A stretch of DNA of 64,000 nt from Ruminobacter amylophilus. GTDB taxonomy: Bacteria > Pseudomonadota > Gammaproteobacteria > Enterobacterales > Succinivibrionaceae. Shown in pieces: positions 27,804 through 36,862 of the stretch (position 1 is its first letter; every line of letters begins with the position of its first letter). The notes below the pieces were generated by a model. That model ran no database searches. It worked only from the letters and a program-made list of their open reading frames with translations, and was not told the origin of the DNA. The position numbers and the translations under genes were made by a program. The stretch covers positions 18,432-82,431 of the forward strand of contig NZ_FOXF01000007.1 in assembly GCF_900115655.1 (NCBI RefSeq), read 5' to 3'.

Positions 27804-28649
27804 ATGTCATCTATAGAACCATATCAACTGCTTCAGATTTTTCTGATTTTCTGTGTTTCCGGAACTTTCGCAGGAACACTTGCAGGCCTGCTCGGTATAG
27901 GTGGCGGTATTATCTTTGTACCTGTTTATCACTACAGTTTCATCTATTTCTTCAATATGGATCCCGGTGATGCCATTATCACGGCAACAACCACTTCCCT
28001 TTTCACCATGATCCCTACTTCACTGTCCTCATGTTTATCACACCTCAGAAGAAACAACATTGATAAACAGCTTTTTATCAGATGGCTTCCTTTCATGATT
28101 GTCGGAGTTCTGCTGGGAACCGTTTTTGCCAGACTGTACGGTGGTTTATGGCTGTCAACTCTCTTTGGATGTATTCTGCTCTTTGCCGCAGTGAACATGA
28201 TTATTCTGTCTAAACTGCCTCCAAGATTTGAAAATCTGCCAAAGCCTCCTCTTCAGTACTGCATGCCTACAGCGATTGCCTGTCTGTCATCCATGCTCGG
28301 CATCGGCGGCGGAACTCTTACCGTACCGACACTTTCCCTGTTTAAGTACGACACGGTTAAGGCTATAGGTACTGCAGCGGCAATAGGAACCGTAATCTGC
28401 ATTCCCGGAGCACTGTTCATTCTTGTAAGAGAAATTATCTATCCGGTTGAAATCGCCAACAGCCCTGCCCTTACCCTGGGTCATATCGCATTTCTGGCGG
28501 TACTTGTGGTACTTCCGTTCTCCATGCTCATGGCTCCTGTAGGTGTGGCAATCAATAAAAGAATGTCCCAGTCTTCCCTGAAACTGCTGTATGCGGCATT
28601 ACTGATTTTTACGGGAATAAAGATGTTACTTAACGGATTGGGAATTTAA
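27804..28649 (+). CDS. TauE/SafE family membrane permease, copy 1
   Basis: This 281-residue protein has about eight hydrophobic helices and the paired family motif: GTLAGLLGIGGGIIFVP near the N-terminus and SSMLGIGGGTLTVPTL after the middle. Members export sulfite, sulfoacetate or other small anions. The Shine-Dalgarno AAGGAG is well placed. Its 3' end overlaps the convergent lipoprotein gene by 24 bases. The substrate cannot be told from sequence. Confidence 0.88.
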   Translation: MSSIEPYQLLQIFLIFCVSGTFAGTLAGLLGIGGGIIFVPVYHYSFIYFFNMDPGDAIITATTTSLFTMIPTSLSSCLSHLRRNNIDKQLFIRWLPFMIVGVLLGTVFARLYGGLWLSTLFGCILLFAAVNMIILSKLPPRFENLPKPPLQYCMPTAIACLSSMLGIGGGTLTVPTLSLFKYDTVKAIGTAAAIGTVICIPGALFILVREIIYPVEIANSPALTLGHIAFLAVLVVLPFSMLMAPVGVAINKRMSQSSLKLLYAALLIFTGIKMLLNGLGI

Positions 28650-29237
28650 GATTTTAGTTAGAATAAACTGATCCCTGACATTATCAAGAGGTATATCGAC
28701 TGCCACCAGAGAAAGAAATCTGACGTTGATATCTTCTTGATAATCCACATTTCTTATGACATTTCCGGTGATATCAATATTGTAATTGACGTCTATCTTC
28801 ATAATGTATGACTTATCCCTGAAGCTGTCCTGATACTTGTCCAGAAGATACAGGGCCAGCTGGGATTTGTATTTGGATATCTTGCGGTTGCTCCACTTGC
28901 TGTAGTCAGAGTTTTTAAACAGCTTTCTGCTCTGACGCCAGTTTTTTTCACCGAATTTGGTAATTAGTGACCTGACTACATCACGGCCGTTGCCGGAGAG
29001 TTCACTCTGACAGCTGCACCACACCAGTGAATTCATTCTGTTCTTTAGGGAAAAATTCTTGAAAATAACCTGAGGCAGTTCATTGTAATGCTGTAATTCG
29101 TAACTGAAATCACTCTTGAGACTTTCCTGTATTTTTGAGCTTTCGCAGACAACACTGTCCCCGCGGTCACATCCTGCCGTGCAGGTCATGACGGAGAAAG
29201 TCATCAGTGAACAGAAAAATACCCTATAGTCAAACAT
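28626..29237 (-). CDS. Hypothetical lipoprotein
   Basis: This 203-residue protein is not recognised. The N-terminus is a signal peptide with a lipobox-like CTAGC near residue 23, followed by DRGDSV, suggesting lipidation at that Cys. The mature part is polar and mixed, with WCSCQSELSGNGRDVVRSL and a C-terminal beta-rich segment (MKIDVNYNIDITGNVIRNVDY). It resembles small exported proteins with an unknown alpha/beta fold. It is convergent with the TauE/SafE gene. Confidence 0.6.
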   Translation of the reverse strand: MFDYRVFFCSLMTFSVMTCTAGCDRGDSVVCESSKIQESLKSDFSYELQHYNELPQVIFKNFSLKNRMNSLVWCSCQSELSGNGRDVVRSLITKFGEKNWRQSRKLFKNSDYSKWSNRKISKYKSQLALYLLDKYQDSFRDKSYIMKIDVNYNIDITGNVIRNVDYQEDINVRFLSLVAVDIPLDNVRDQFILTKILNSQSVK

Positions 29238-29430
29238 ACGGAAGCAGTAAAAATATCAACAGGTTACGTGGAGAACTGACGGAATATCCGCAAAGCAGAT
29301 ACTGTATATTTTAACATAGACCTAACAAATAAATTAAAATTTTTGAACAACCTCAATAAAAAATTTATTCAAACACTCTTCCAACAGTTCTAAAAAAACA
29401 AATAAAATAACAAATATCAGATACATGTAT

Positions 29431-29436
29431 TATAAT
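29431..29436 (+). promoter_or_regulatory. Candidate folD -10 element
   Basis: A perfect TATAAT lies 35 bases before the folD start; the -35 is poor (TAACAA). Confidence 0.4.
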
Positions 29437-29470
29437 ACGCAAAGATTATTGTACACATAAGGGGTATTCA

Positions 29471-30328
29471 ATGTCCGCTAATATTATTGACGGTAAGGCT
29501 ATTGCAGCTTCCATCAGAGCAAAACTCAAAGCAGATGTAGATCAACTGGTTGCCAAAGGCAAGCGTCGTCCCGGCCTGGCCGTTATTCTGGTTGGTGAAG
29601 ATCCTGCTTCTCAGATTTATGTAAAGGGCAAGAGAAAGTCATGTGAAGAAATCGGATTTGTGTCAAGTGCACACGATTTACCTGCAGATACCACGGAAGA
29701 AGAACTTTTGGCTCTTGTTGACAAGCTTAATGCAGATGATACCGTTGACGGAATTCTGGTTCAGCTTCCATTACCTAAGCACATTGATTCAACTAAGGTT
29801 ATCGAAAGAATCAAGCCTGACAAGGACGTTGACGGATTCAATCCGTATAACGTAGGTCGTCTGGCTCAGAGAATTCCTGTATTACGCCCTTGTACTCCGA
29901 AGGGAGTCATTACCCTGATCAACAGCACCGGTATCGACCTTCTCGGTAAAAACGCCGTTGTTGTCGGCGCATCCAATATCGTGGGCCGTCCTATGACTCT
30001 TGAATTCCTGCTCGCAGGCTGCACCACCATTACCACTCACAAATTCACCAAGGATCTGAGATCTTTTGTTGAACAGGCTGACGTTCTTGTTGTTGCCGTA
30101 GGCAAGCCTAACTTCATTCCTGGAGACTGGATCAAGCCTGGCGCTGTTGTTATTGACGTAGGCATCAACCGTTTACCTGACGGGAAGATCTGCGGTGACG
30201 TTCAGTTTGATCTTGCAAAGGAAAGAGCTTCATACATCACTCCTGTTCCCGGCGGTGTAGGTCCTATGACCATCGCTTCACTGATGGAAAACACTCTGGA
30301 AGCATACAGACTGTATCATAACGACTAA
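29471..30328 (+). CDS. folD: Methylene-THF dehydrogenase/cyclohydrolase
   Basis: This 285-residue bifunctional enzyme interconverts 5,10-methylene-THF and 10-formyl-THF. It shows [20 protein letters not shown] with the catalytic Tyr-Lys pair, [27 protein letters not shown], the Rossmann stretch [13 protein letters not shown] and the closing [20 protein letters not shown]. The start has AAGGGG seven bases upstream. It is a single gene with a strong terminator. One-carbon supply links it to the purine genes in this window. Confidence 0.98.
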   Translation: MSANIIDGKAIAASIRAKLKADVDQLVAKGKRRPGLAVILVGEDPASQIYVKGKRKSCEEIGFVSSAHDLPADTTEEELLALVDKLNADDTVDGILVQLPLPKHIDSTKVIERIKPDKDVDGFNPYNVGRLAQRIPVLRPCTPKGVITLINSTGIDLLGKNAVVVGASNIVGRPMTLEFLLAGCTTITTHKFTKDLRSFVEQADVLVVAVGKPNFIPGDWIKPGAVVIDVGINRLPDGKICGDVQFDLAKERASYITPVPGGVGPMTIASLMENTLEAYRLYHND

Positions 30329-30372
30329 TAATCCGGAGACAGCCGGACAGCAGGCGTCCCGTAACACCATGC

Positions 30373-30407
30373 AAAGGTATAGACGGAATTACCGTTTATA
30401 CCTTTTT
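30373..30407 (+). terminator. folD terminator
   Basis: A 14-bp stem (AAAGGTATAGACGG / CCGTTTATACCTTT, one G-U) with a 5-base loop and a T run. Confidence 0.9.
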
Positions 30408-30430
30408 TTATTGTTTTCTGGTACCTGCCG

Positions 30431-30460
30431 GGCAATAAAAAAGCAGCCACCGGCTGCTTT
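30431..30460 (-). terminator. fabV terminator
   Basis: In the minus direction AAAGCAGCC / GGCTGCTTT with a 3-base loop is followed by TTTATTGCC. Confidence 0.85.
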
Positions 30461-30486
30461 CTCATAATATCAGTGACGATTACGTC

Positions 30487-31683
30487 TTAGAGGGTAATCA
30501 CATCAAAATCAACTACAGGATTAACATCAGCACTGTAATCCACGTTGGCTACACCGAAACCGAAGAGCTTCAGGAAGTCAGCCTTGTAGCATTCGTAATC
30601 AGTAAGAGCCTTAAGGTTTTCAGTGGTAATCTTAGGCCACATGTCACGACAAGCGTTCTGAACCTTGTCATCAAGTTCCCATGAGTCCATTCTGATACGG
30701 GACTTGTCATCAAGGTTGTGGTATGCAGGCTGGTTAAGTTCGGTATTGAACATTCTGAAGATATGATCAATAACTTCTTCGTGAACGCCCTGATCCTTCA
30801 TAACCTTGAAACACATTGAAATGTAGAGAGGCATTACAGGGATTGCTGATGAAGCCTGAGTGATAACAGACTTGAGTACTGCAACATTCGCCTTGCCTGA
30901 AACACTGCCAAGCTTGGTGTTGATGGCTGCAGCCGCACGATCAAGGTCTTCCTTTGCCTTACCGAGAGTACCGTTCCAGTAAATAGGCCAGGTAAGATCA
31001 GTACCGATGTAGCTGTAGGCTACGGTCTTGAAACCGTCAGCAAGTACGCCGGCATCAAGCAGTGCATTAATCCAGAGTTCCCAGTCCTGACCGCCCATAA
31101 CCTTAACTGTGTTGGCAATTTCTTCTTCATTTGCAGGTTCGATTTCAGCCTGAATGATTTCATCCTTGTTGGTATCAACGGCAGTGGTTCTGTAAACTTC
31201 ACCGATTGGCTTGAGGGATGAACGTACGAGTTCACCTGTTGAAGGAATCTTTCTTACTGGAGAAGCCAGTGAATATACAACCATGTCAATCTGACCGAGG
31301 TCCTGCTTGATCAGCTCGATAACCTTTGCTCTGCATTCGTCTGAGAATGCATCACCGTTGATGTTCTTTGAATAAAGTCCCTTGGCCTTGGCAAACTTGT
31401 CAAATGCCGCAGCATTGTACCAGCCTGCAGTTCCGGGCTTCTTTTCAGTACCAGGCTTTTCAAAGAAAACACCGATGGTTGCCGCACCTGAACCAAAAGC
31501 AGCACTGATTCTTGAGGCAAGACCGTATCCGGTTGAAGAACCAATAACGAGAACCTTTTTAGGACCGTTGGCAATCGGGCCCTTGCTTTCTACGTATGCT
31601 ATCTGATTCTTAACGTTTTCCTCACATCCGGTTGGATGGGTAGAGGTACAGATAAAACCGCGAACTTTTGGAGTGATAATCAT
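30487..31683 (-). CDS. fabV: Trans-2-enoyl-ACP/CoA reductase
   Basis: This 398-residue protein of the FabV/TER family (usual length about 400) reduces the enoyl bond using NADH in fatty-acid synthesis or butyryl-CoA formation. The N-terminus has [20 protein letters not shown], then the nucleotide motif [21 protein letters not shown]. The active-site Tyr-x8-Lys is in the [11 protein letters not shown] segment. It is monocistronic. An IS200/IS605-type remnant occupies the region directly upstream and may affect its promoter. Members are typically insensitive to triclosan. Confidence 0.95.
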   Translation of the reverse strand: MIITPKVRGFICTSTHPTGCEENVKNQIAYVESKGPIANGPKKVLVIGSSTGYGLASRISAAFGSGAATIGVFFEKPGTEKKPGTAGWYNAAAFDKFAKAKGLYSKNINGDAFSDECRAKVIELIKQDLGQIDMVVYSLASPVRKIPSTGELVRSSLKPIGEVYRTTAVDTNKDEIIQAEIEPANEEEIANTVKVMGGQDWELWINALLDAGVLADGFKTVAYSYIGTDLTWPIYWNGTLGKAKEDLDRAAAAINTKLGSVSGKANVAVLKSVITQASSAIPVMPLYISMCFKVMKDQGVHEEVIDHIFRMFNTELNQPAYHNLDDKSRIRMDSWELDDKVQNACRDMWPKITTENLKALTDYECYKADFLKLFGFGVANVDYSADVNPVVDFDVITL

Positions 31684-31719
31684 TACTTTTTCTCTCTAAA
31701 TCTAATAAAAAATCTTGTT

Positions 31720-31890
31720 TTATTGACACACCCACAAGCCAAAGCTTGATTGGATTCTTGCTTCCACGTCCACCGATCTGCCGCATGGCTTCAGTCTTAC
31801 ACGGACTCCACAAGCGTAAATTCGGATATGTCCTACCCTATCATAGCTTTCATCCCTTCGGCTAAAGCCATCGGGTTTTGAGCCTGGAGA
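31720..31890 (-). pseudogene. Remnant of an IS200/IS605-type tnpB 3' end with right-end hairpin
   Basis: A minus-strand frame ending at 31720 contains RVGHIRIYACGVRVRLKPCG and then SVDVEARIQSSFGLWVCQ. I recognise these as the C-terminal tail of some TnpB proteins (GHTRIYACG-type). The zinc ribbon and RuvC parts are gone. A hairpin CAAGC-TTTG-GCTTG (31735-31748) lies inside the last codons and a TCAA (31723-31726, minus strand) follows, as expected for an IS200/IS605 right end. Only about 170 bases survive, so it is a dead fragment or a short non-autonomous derivative. The left boundary is uncertain. Confidence 0.55.
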
Positions 31891-32182
31891 TATTTTATAA
31901 AAACAAAAGCCGTCAGAGCGTAAACATAAAAATGTCAGACCGACAGGCAATGATGAAAATTATAAAGATAATGAGCTCTAAAAACAATAAAACCGTTCCC
32001 GATTGCTAGATCTCTCTCATGTTAATTATAAAAATATCCACACTCGGTCAGTCTGCGTGTATCCGCAATATCCGTACTGAGGTGACATATCCACATGTTT
32101 GAATATGAACTCCTGAATTATTAACAATGATAAAAAATGATAATTAATATAAATCATACATCTTATTATTACCGGTCATGTG
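31891..32182. other. Rest of the fabV-dacB intergenic region
   Basis: No gene is seen. Two direct copies of ATATCCACA (32034-32042 and 32087-32095), one base from the DnaA box TTATCCACA, are the only notable pattern. Confidence 0.35.
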
Positions 32183-32254
32183 TGATACAATCACTCCCGA
32201 ATTTTTAACAGTTTTATAACCTGTGCACAGCGCTTTGGAATAAAGCCTTGCACA
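32183..32254 (+). promoter_or_regulatory. dacB extended -10 promoter and leader hairpin
   Basis: TGATACAAT at 32183-32191 fits an extended -10. Downstream, TGTGCA ... TGCACA encloses GCTTT-GGAAT-AAAGC (32222-32254), a two-part hairpin in the leader just before dacB. Confidence 0.5.
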
Positions 32255-32290
32255 CATGTGTAAAATACAGACTTATTATCATTACCGGAA

Positions 32291-33781
32291 ATGCTTAACT
32301 TAAAAAATATCGCTCTCAGCCTGTGTGCAACCATGCTGTTTTCAGCAGCTTCAGCTGATGAACTGAGTGAAATCAACAGCAAAATGCCGTCAGGCGCCGC
32401 CAACGGCGTGGCATACAGTTATGATGATCTGGCCTCAGTATACGGTCAGAACATGGATGACTATTACAGACCTGCTTCAACCCAGAAGGTTATCACCGCT
32501 CTCGCCGCGCTTCTTTACCTCGGACCGAACTATCAGATAAAAACCAGACTGCTTGTTAACAACAACGCAATTTCCTCAAACGGAAGTCTGTTTGTGAATA
32601 ACGGAGTTCTCAACGGTGACATAGAACTTGAATTCCGCGGAGACCCTCAGCTTAAAAGAACCGATATCAAAAATCTTCTGGACACTCTCAGAAAAGCAGG
32701 TGTAAGAAAGATTAACGGCACGCTCTATCTCAACTACGGCTACTTTGCCGGTCATGACTATGCTGAAGGATGGTCCTGGGACGACCTCAGCAAATGTTTT
32801 ACCGCTCCTCCGGCATCAATCATCATTGACGGAAACTGCACGTCAATTCAGCTGCACGCAAAAACCATCGGAGGTCCTGTAACAGCCGTTGTTCCTGCCA
32901 ACACTCCAATTACGGTGGACACCACGGAGCTGGAAGTTGTTACCGCCAGCGAATTCTACGGCGGATGTTCTCTTGACATGCAGAGAGATTCACACAACGT
33001 ATACAGACTTTCAGGATGTATCCCGGTACAGAAAAAGGAACCTCTCGGAATCTCCGTTGCCATTCAGGATCCTAACGAATGGGGGCAGAAGATCGTTTCC
33101 GGCCTCATCAGAGATCTCGGCATTACGGTCAGCGGCGGCGTAAAACTCACCCGCAAGACCAAGGGTGTACAGATTCAGTATGCCTCATACCTCTCTCAGC
33201 CTATGCATGTAATGCTCAAGCGCTGTCTGCTGAAGAGCGTTAACATAATTGCCGACAGTGTTGCCAAAACCATCGGCACCGTTTATTACAACAGACCTGC
33301 CAACTACTACATGTCTTCAATCGCCATCAGAAATATTCTGAAAAAGCATGACATCTACCTTGGCAACGCCACGGTAATTGACGGCTCAGGTCTTTCTCCG
33401 CACAATCTGATAACTCCGAGACAGATGCTGAACGTTCTTGAATTCATCAAGCTGCACAATGATGAAATTCACATGATAGAACTTCTTCCTGTAGCAGGTG
33501 TATCCGGAACCCTCGGCGGCCGCGGAAGTCTTATGAAAGCACCGCTTCTCAAGAACGTTACCGCCAAAACCGGAACTATTGACGGAGTATCAAACCTTGC
33601 AGGATTTCTGAAGGACAACAAGGGAAGAACAGTACCATTCGTGTACTTTATGAACAACCTTTCATATGATGAGAAAACCAGACAGATGATACATGCCAAA
33701 CGTATCAGCAAACCTCATTATCCGCATGAAAGAATGATTCTCGAAGCGATTTACAACGAACGCAAGTTCCTTAATCCGTAA
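32291..33781 (+). CDS. dacB: D-Ala-D-Ala carboxypeptidase/endopeptidase, PBP4 type
   Basis: This 496-residue periplasmic protein has a signal peptide (about 1-22, cleavage near ASA-DE). Penicillin-binding motifs are the SxxK in PASTQKVITALAALLYLG, an SxN as SVN (LKSVNIIADSVAKTIG, where E. coli has SDN), and the KTG in TAKTGTIDGVSNLAG. The large insert with SWDDL and CTSIQLHAKT matches the extra domains of PBP4. It trims or cleaves peptidoglycan cross-links. The gene is monocistronic with a strong terminator. Confidence 0.94.
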   Translation: MLNLKNIALSLCATMLFSAASADELSEINSKMPSGAANGVAYSYDDLASVYGQNMDDYYRPASTQKVITALAALLYLGPNYQIKTRLLVNNNAISSNGSLFVNNGVLNGDIELEFRGDPQLKRTDIKNLLDTLRKAGVRKINGTLYLNYGYFAGHDYAEGWSWDDLSKCFTAPPASIIIDGNCTSIQLHAKTIGGPVTAVVPANTPITVDTTELEVVTASEFYGGCSLDMQRDSHNVYRLSGCIPVQKKEPLGISVAIQDPNEWGQKIVSGLIRDLGITVSGGVKLTRKTKGVQIQYASYLSQPMHVMLKRCLLKSVNIIADSVAKTIGTVYYNRPANYYMSSIAIRNILKKHDIYLGNATVIDGSGLSPHNLITPRQMLNVLEFIKLHNDEIHMIELLPVAGVSGTLGGRGSLMKAPLLKNVTAKTGTIDGVSNLAGFLKDNKGRTVPFVYFMNNLSYDEKTRQMIHAKRISKPHYPHERMILEAIYNERKFLNP

Positions 33782-33809
33782 AATACCGAATCTTCGTACC
33801 ATCAGCATG

Positions 33810-33853
33810 AAAAAGGCACAAAGATAAAATTACCCATCTTTGTGCCTTTTTGT
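33810..33853 (+). terminator. dacB terminator
   Basis: A perfect 16-bp stem (AAAAAGGCACAAAGAT / ATCTTTGTGCCTTTTT) with a 10-base loop and T tract. Confidence 0.93.
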
Positions 33854-34011
33854 AATATAATGAACCTTACTACCTTTTATTTTAAGAAACACGACCGTAC
33901 TCTTAAATAGGGTTATCGAAACATGTTCCGTACGGATCTCCTCTGTGAATAAAAGTGAGGTGCTCCCCGGAAATGTTGGTTTTACGAATACAAGATAAAT
34001 AAAGATAAAAC

Positions 34012-35226
34012 ATGAATATCATAGATAAGTCACATAAGCTTGATAACGTTTGCTACGACATCAGAGGCAAGGTTCATATCGAAGCACGAAGAATGGAAGA
34101 CGAGGGCCAGAGAATTCTTAAGCTGAATATCGGCAATCTCGCCACTTTCGGTTTTGAAACTCCTGAAGAAATTGTTAAGGACGTGGTTCTCAACATCAAT
34201 GCCGGTCAGGGGTATTGCGATTCCAAAGGTATTTTTTCGGCGCGCAAGGCCATCGCCCAGCATTATCAGCAGAAAGGACTTCGTCAGATTGAGCTTGATG
34301 ATATCTTTATCGGCAACGGTGCTTCAGAACTTATCGTTCAGTCAATGCAGGCACTGCTGAACAACGGAGACGAGGTTCTGGTTCCTGCTCCGGACTATCC
34401 TTTATGGACTGCCGCCATCAACTTAAGCGGCGGACGTGCCGTTCACTACATCTGCGACGAACAGTCAGACTGGTATCCGGATCTTGAGGACATCAAGAAG
34501 AAGATCACCCCGAGAACCAGAGGTATTGTTCTCATCAACCCTAACAATCCTACCGGCGCGGTTTATTCAACCGATCTGCTGCTGGCTCTCATCGAAATCG
34601 CCCGCCAGAATAATCTGATTATTTTCGCTGACGAAATCTATGACAAGATTCTTTACGATGATATCGCCCACCACAGTATCTGCACCCTCTGTGACGACGT
34701 GCTCGTGCTTACCTTCAACGGTCTGTCAAAAGCATACCGCGCATGCGGATTCAGACAGGGATGGATGATCATCAGCGGTCCTAAGCAGTACGCCAAGGAC
34801 TACATTCAGGGGCTCAACATTCTCGCCTCCATGAGACTGTGTGCCAACGTACCGATGCAGTTTGCCATTCAGACGGCGCTCGGAGGATATCAGAGTATCA
34901 ATGAACTCATCATTCCGGGCGGAAGATTACGCCGTCAGAGAGATCTGGCCTACGAATTAATCAACTCCATCCCTGGAGTAAGCTGCGTGAAACCTAAGGG
35001 AGCCCTGTACATGTTCCCTCGTATCGATCCTAAGGTTCACAAGATCAAGGATGACCAGAAGATGGTTCTTGATCTGCTTAAGCAGGAAAAGATGCTCATC
35101 GTTCAGGGTACCGGATTCAACTGGCCGGCTCCGGATCATTTCCGCATCACCTTCCTGCCTCAGGAAGAAGTGATTCAGGATGCATGCACCAGACTCCAGA
35201 GATTCCTGAAGACCTACAGACAGTAA
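34012..35226 (+). CDS. alaA: Alanine aminotransferase AlaA type
   Basis: This 404-residue protein (E. coli AlaA/YfbQ 405) is a class I PLP aminotransferase converting pyruvate and glutamate to alanine. It has YCDSKGIFSARKAIAQHY, the INPNNPTGAVYS motif, FADEIYDKILYD and the PLP lysine in LTFNGLSKAYRACGFRQGWM. The Arg for substrate carboxylate is in FRITFLPQEE. It is followed by its own terminator and then yfbR, the same neighbour as in E. coli. Confidence 0.95.
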   Translation: MNIIDKSHKLDNVCYDIRGKVHIEARRMEDEGQRILKLNIGNLATFGFETPEEIVKDVVLNINAGQGYCDSKGIFSARKAIAQHYQQKGLRQIELDDIFIGNGASELIVQSMQALLNNGDEVLVPAPDYPLWTAAINLSGGRAVHYICDEQSDWYPDLEDIKKKITPRTRGIVLINPNNPTGAVYSTDLLLALIEIARQNNLIIFADEIYDKILYDDIAHHSICTLCDDVLVLTFNGLSKAYRACGFRQGWMIISGPKQYAKDYIQGLNILASMRLCANVPMQFAIQTALGGYQSINELIIPGGRLRRQRDLAYELINSIPGVSCVKPKGALYMFPRIDPKVHKIKDDQKMVLDLLKQEKMLIVQGTGFNWPAPDHFRITFLPQEEVIQDACTRLQRFLKTYRQ

Positions 35227-35249
35227 ACATGTATTTATAAATACCTGAT

Positions 35250-35281
35250 AAGCCCTGAATCATATGATTCGGGGCTTTTTT
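35250..35281 (+). terminator. alaA terminator
   Basis: AAGCCCTGAATC / GATTCGGGGCTT (one T-G pair), a 4-base loop and a T run. Confidence 0.85.
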
Positions 35282-35353
35282 ATACATCGGCAGCAAAATT
35301 ATCCCCGAAAACAAAATATAATGATCAGGATAATTGATTTTAAGGGAGCTTCT

Positions 35354-35974
35354 ATGAAAAGCACATTCCTGGCGTGGATTACACGTATGCCTCTTATTAA
35401 GAGATGGTCACTGATGCACAGCTTCAGAGAGGAAAACATTTCAGAACACAGTCACATGGTGGCGGTAATTGCGCATCTTATCTGTTCCGTATCAAACGAA
35501 TATTTCGGAACGAATCTCAATGCGGACAAGGCATCAACACTGGCTCTGTTTCATGAAATATCGGAAACCAAACTGCAGGATCTGAATTCAAAAACCAAAT
35601 ACCAGACTCCTGAATTCACCAGACAGTTCAAGATTCTTGAGCATATTGCCGAAACCGAATGCGTGAACACCCTGCCGGAAAAACTCCGCAGAATATACGC
35701 CCCGCTGATTATTCAGAACGAAACCGACGAGGAATACCGTAGAATCGTAAAATATGCGGATGTTATTGCAGCTTACGTTAAAACCCTGGAAGAACAGCGC
35801 TTCAACAATAATGAATTCGCCCATGTCAGACAGACCATGCATGCCAGGGTAACCGAAATATGCAGCCAGAATCCTGCCGTAAAAATGGTTGTGGATACTT
35901 TTATCTCCAGCTGCATCTGTTCACTGGACGAACTTACCGGCATTGACCGTGACAACGGATTTAACGGCAATTAA
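35354..35974 (+). CDS. yfbR: 5'-deoxynucleotidase YfbR-like, HD domain with HE variant
   Basis: This 206-residue protein (E. coli YfbR 199) dephosphorylates deoxyribonucleoside 5'-monophosphates. The arrangement RWSLMHSFREENISEHSHMVA gives the Arg and first His. The metal-binding HD pair, usually in YHDASE, reads FHEISE here, a D-to-E change. The later D in VKYADVIAAYVKTLEE is present. The ATG at 35354 is chosen because GGGAG lies 6 bases before it and the family starts there; a longer frame from 35264 exists. The position after alaA is conserved in enterics. Confidence 0.88.
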   Translation: MKSTFLAWITRMPLIKRWSLMHSFREENISEHSHMVAVIAHLICSVSNEYFGTNLNADKASTLALFHEISETKLQDLNSKTKYQTPEFTRQFKILEHIAETECVNTLPEKLRRIYAPLIIQNETDEEYRRIVKYADVIAAYVKTLEEQRFNNNEFAHVRQTMHARVTEICSQNPAVKMVVDTFISSCICSLDELTGIDRDNGFNGN

Positions 35975-36067
35975 GAGTTTTTACGAAGATCTGTCCATCT
36001 GGTATAAATTATGCTTGATATTTAAATGAACACGTTTAATAACGTTTTTGGTTTTGTTATCTTTTTT

Positions 36068-36098
36068 GTGGATGTAATTTTTTGCATCCACTTTTTTT
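36068..36098 (+). terminator. yfbR terminator
   Basis: GTGGATG / CATCCAC, a 10-base loop and seven T residues. Confidence 0.85.
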
Positions 36099-36246
36099 AT
36101 CAAAGAACATTTTCTCGGTTTCCAGTTTCCCATAATCCTCTGCATACATCTTTGGCTTCATTTCCGGCTCCCCCGATATTTTTTAAATTTTAAATAGCTT
36201 ATTACGCTTAAAAATGAGAAAATTATAAAAAATTAGGAATGAAATC

Positions 36247-36741
36247 ATGAGCAGAGATGACAAGGTATCGTTTATCGTAGACAGTAACGGCAGAAAGACC
36301 CATGCGGTTATTCCCATGGATGCTTATCAGGAGATTCTGAATCTGCAGACCATACTGAAATCCAGCTTTGAGCTAGACGAAAAGGAGACTTACTACTTTT
36401 CCGTCAAGGGAGTTAACGCGTCCGGTTTTCCAGTCGGCAAACGCTCCACTCCAAGCTTCATGCTCAATAAAGGTTCAATGATTTCACCAAAATGTGCAAA
36501 TTCCTTACGTCAGCAGGTTGTGGACATCAGAAACGTGCTTATCGAAAACGGCACCATGTCCTATGACAGCAAACTCAACTGCTACATACTTAATGAAAGC
36601 TACATGACCACCAGTCCCAGCTTTGCGGCCTCTCTGGTTGCCGGCAACAACAGAAGCGGACTGGATGTATGGACCACCAAGGACGGCTACTCCCTGAAAG
36701 ATTCAGGATACGGTCCTCACGGAAAGGAAGAACAGTTTTAA
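36247..36741 (+). CDS. Small protein with antitoxin-like N-terminus and DUF4357-like C-terminus
   Basis: This 164-residue protein has an N-terminal 35 residues (SFIVDSNGRKTHAVIPMDAYQEIL) resembling the start of Phd/YefM-type antitoxins. The remainder looks like DUF4357: YFSVKGVNASGFPVG, FMLNKGSMIS, then a block ending TTSPSFAASLVAGNNRSGLDVW, similar to the SPS-AA--V-G-S--G---W consensus I recall. DUF4357 is often attached to GIY-YIG or restriction-linked proteins. No toxin gene is adjacent. The start has no strong ribosome site but no better ATG is available. Function is unknown. Confidence 0.55.
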   Translation: MSRDDKVSFIVDSNGRKTHAVIPMDAYQEILNLQTILKSSFELDEKETYYFSVKGVNASGFPVGKRSTPSFMLNKGSMISPKCANSLRQQVVDIRNVLIENGTMSYDSKLNCYILNESYMTTSPSFAASLVAGNNRSGLDVWTTKDGYSLKDSGYGPHGKEEQF

Positions 36742-36862
36742 GACATCCGTTCCGTGACATCGATTCGCAGCCAGTTAGGTTTGAATAAAACTTAACGAAC
36801 CTGCCGTAAATTCAGATTTATTGTTCACATGACATTTTTGTGAAAAGAGAGAAAAAATACAA

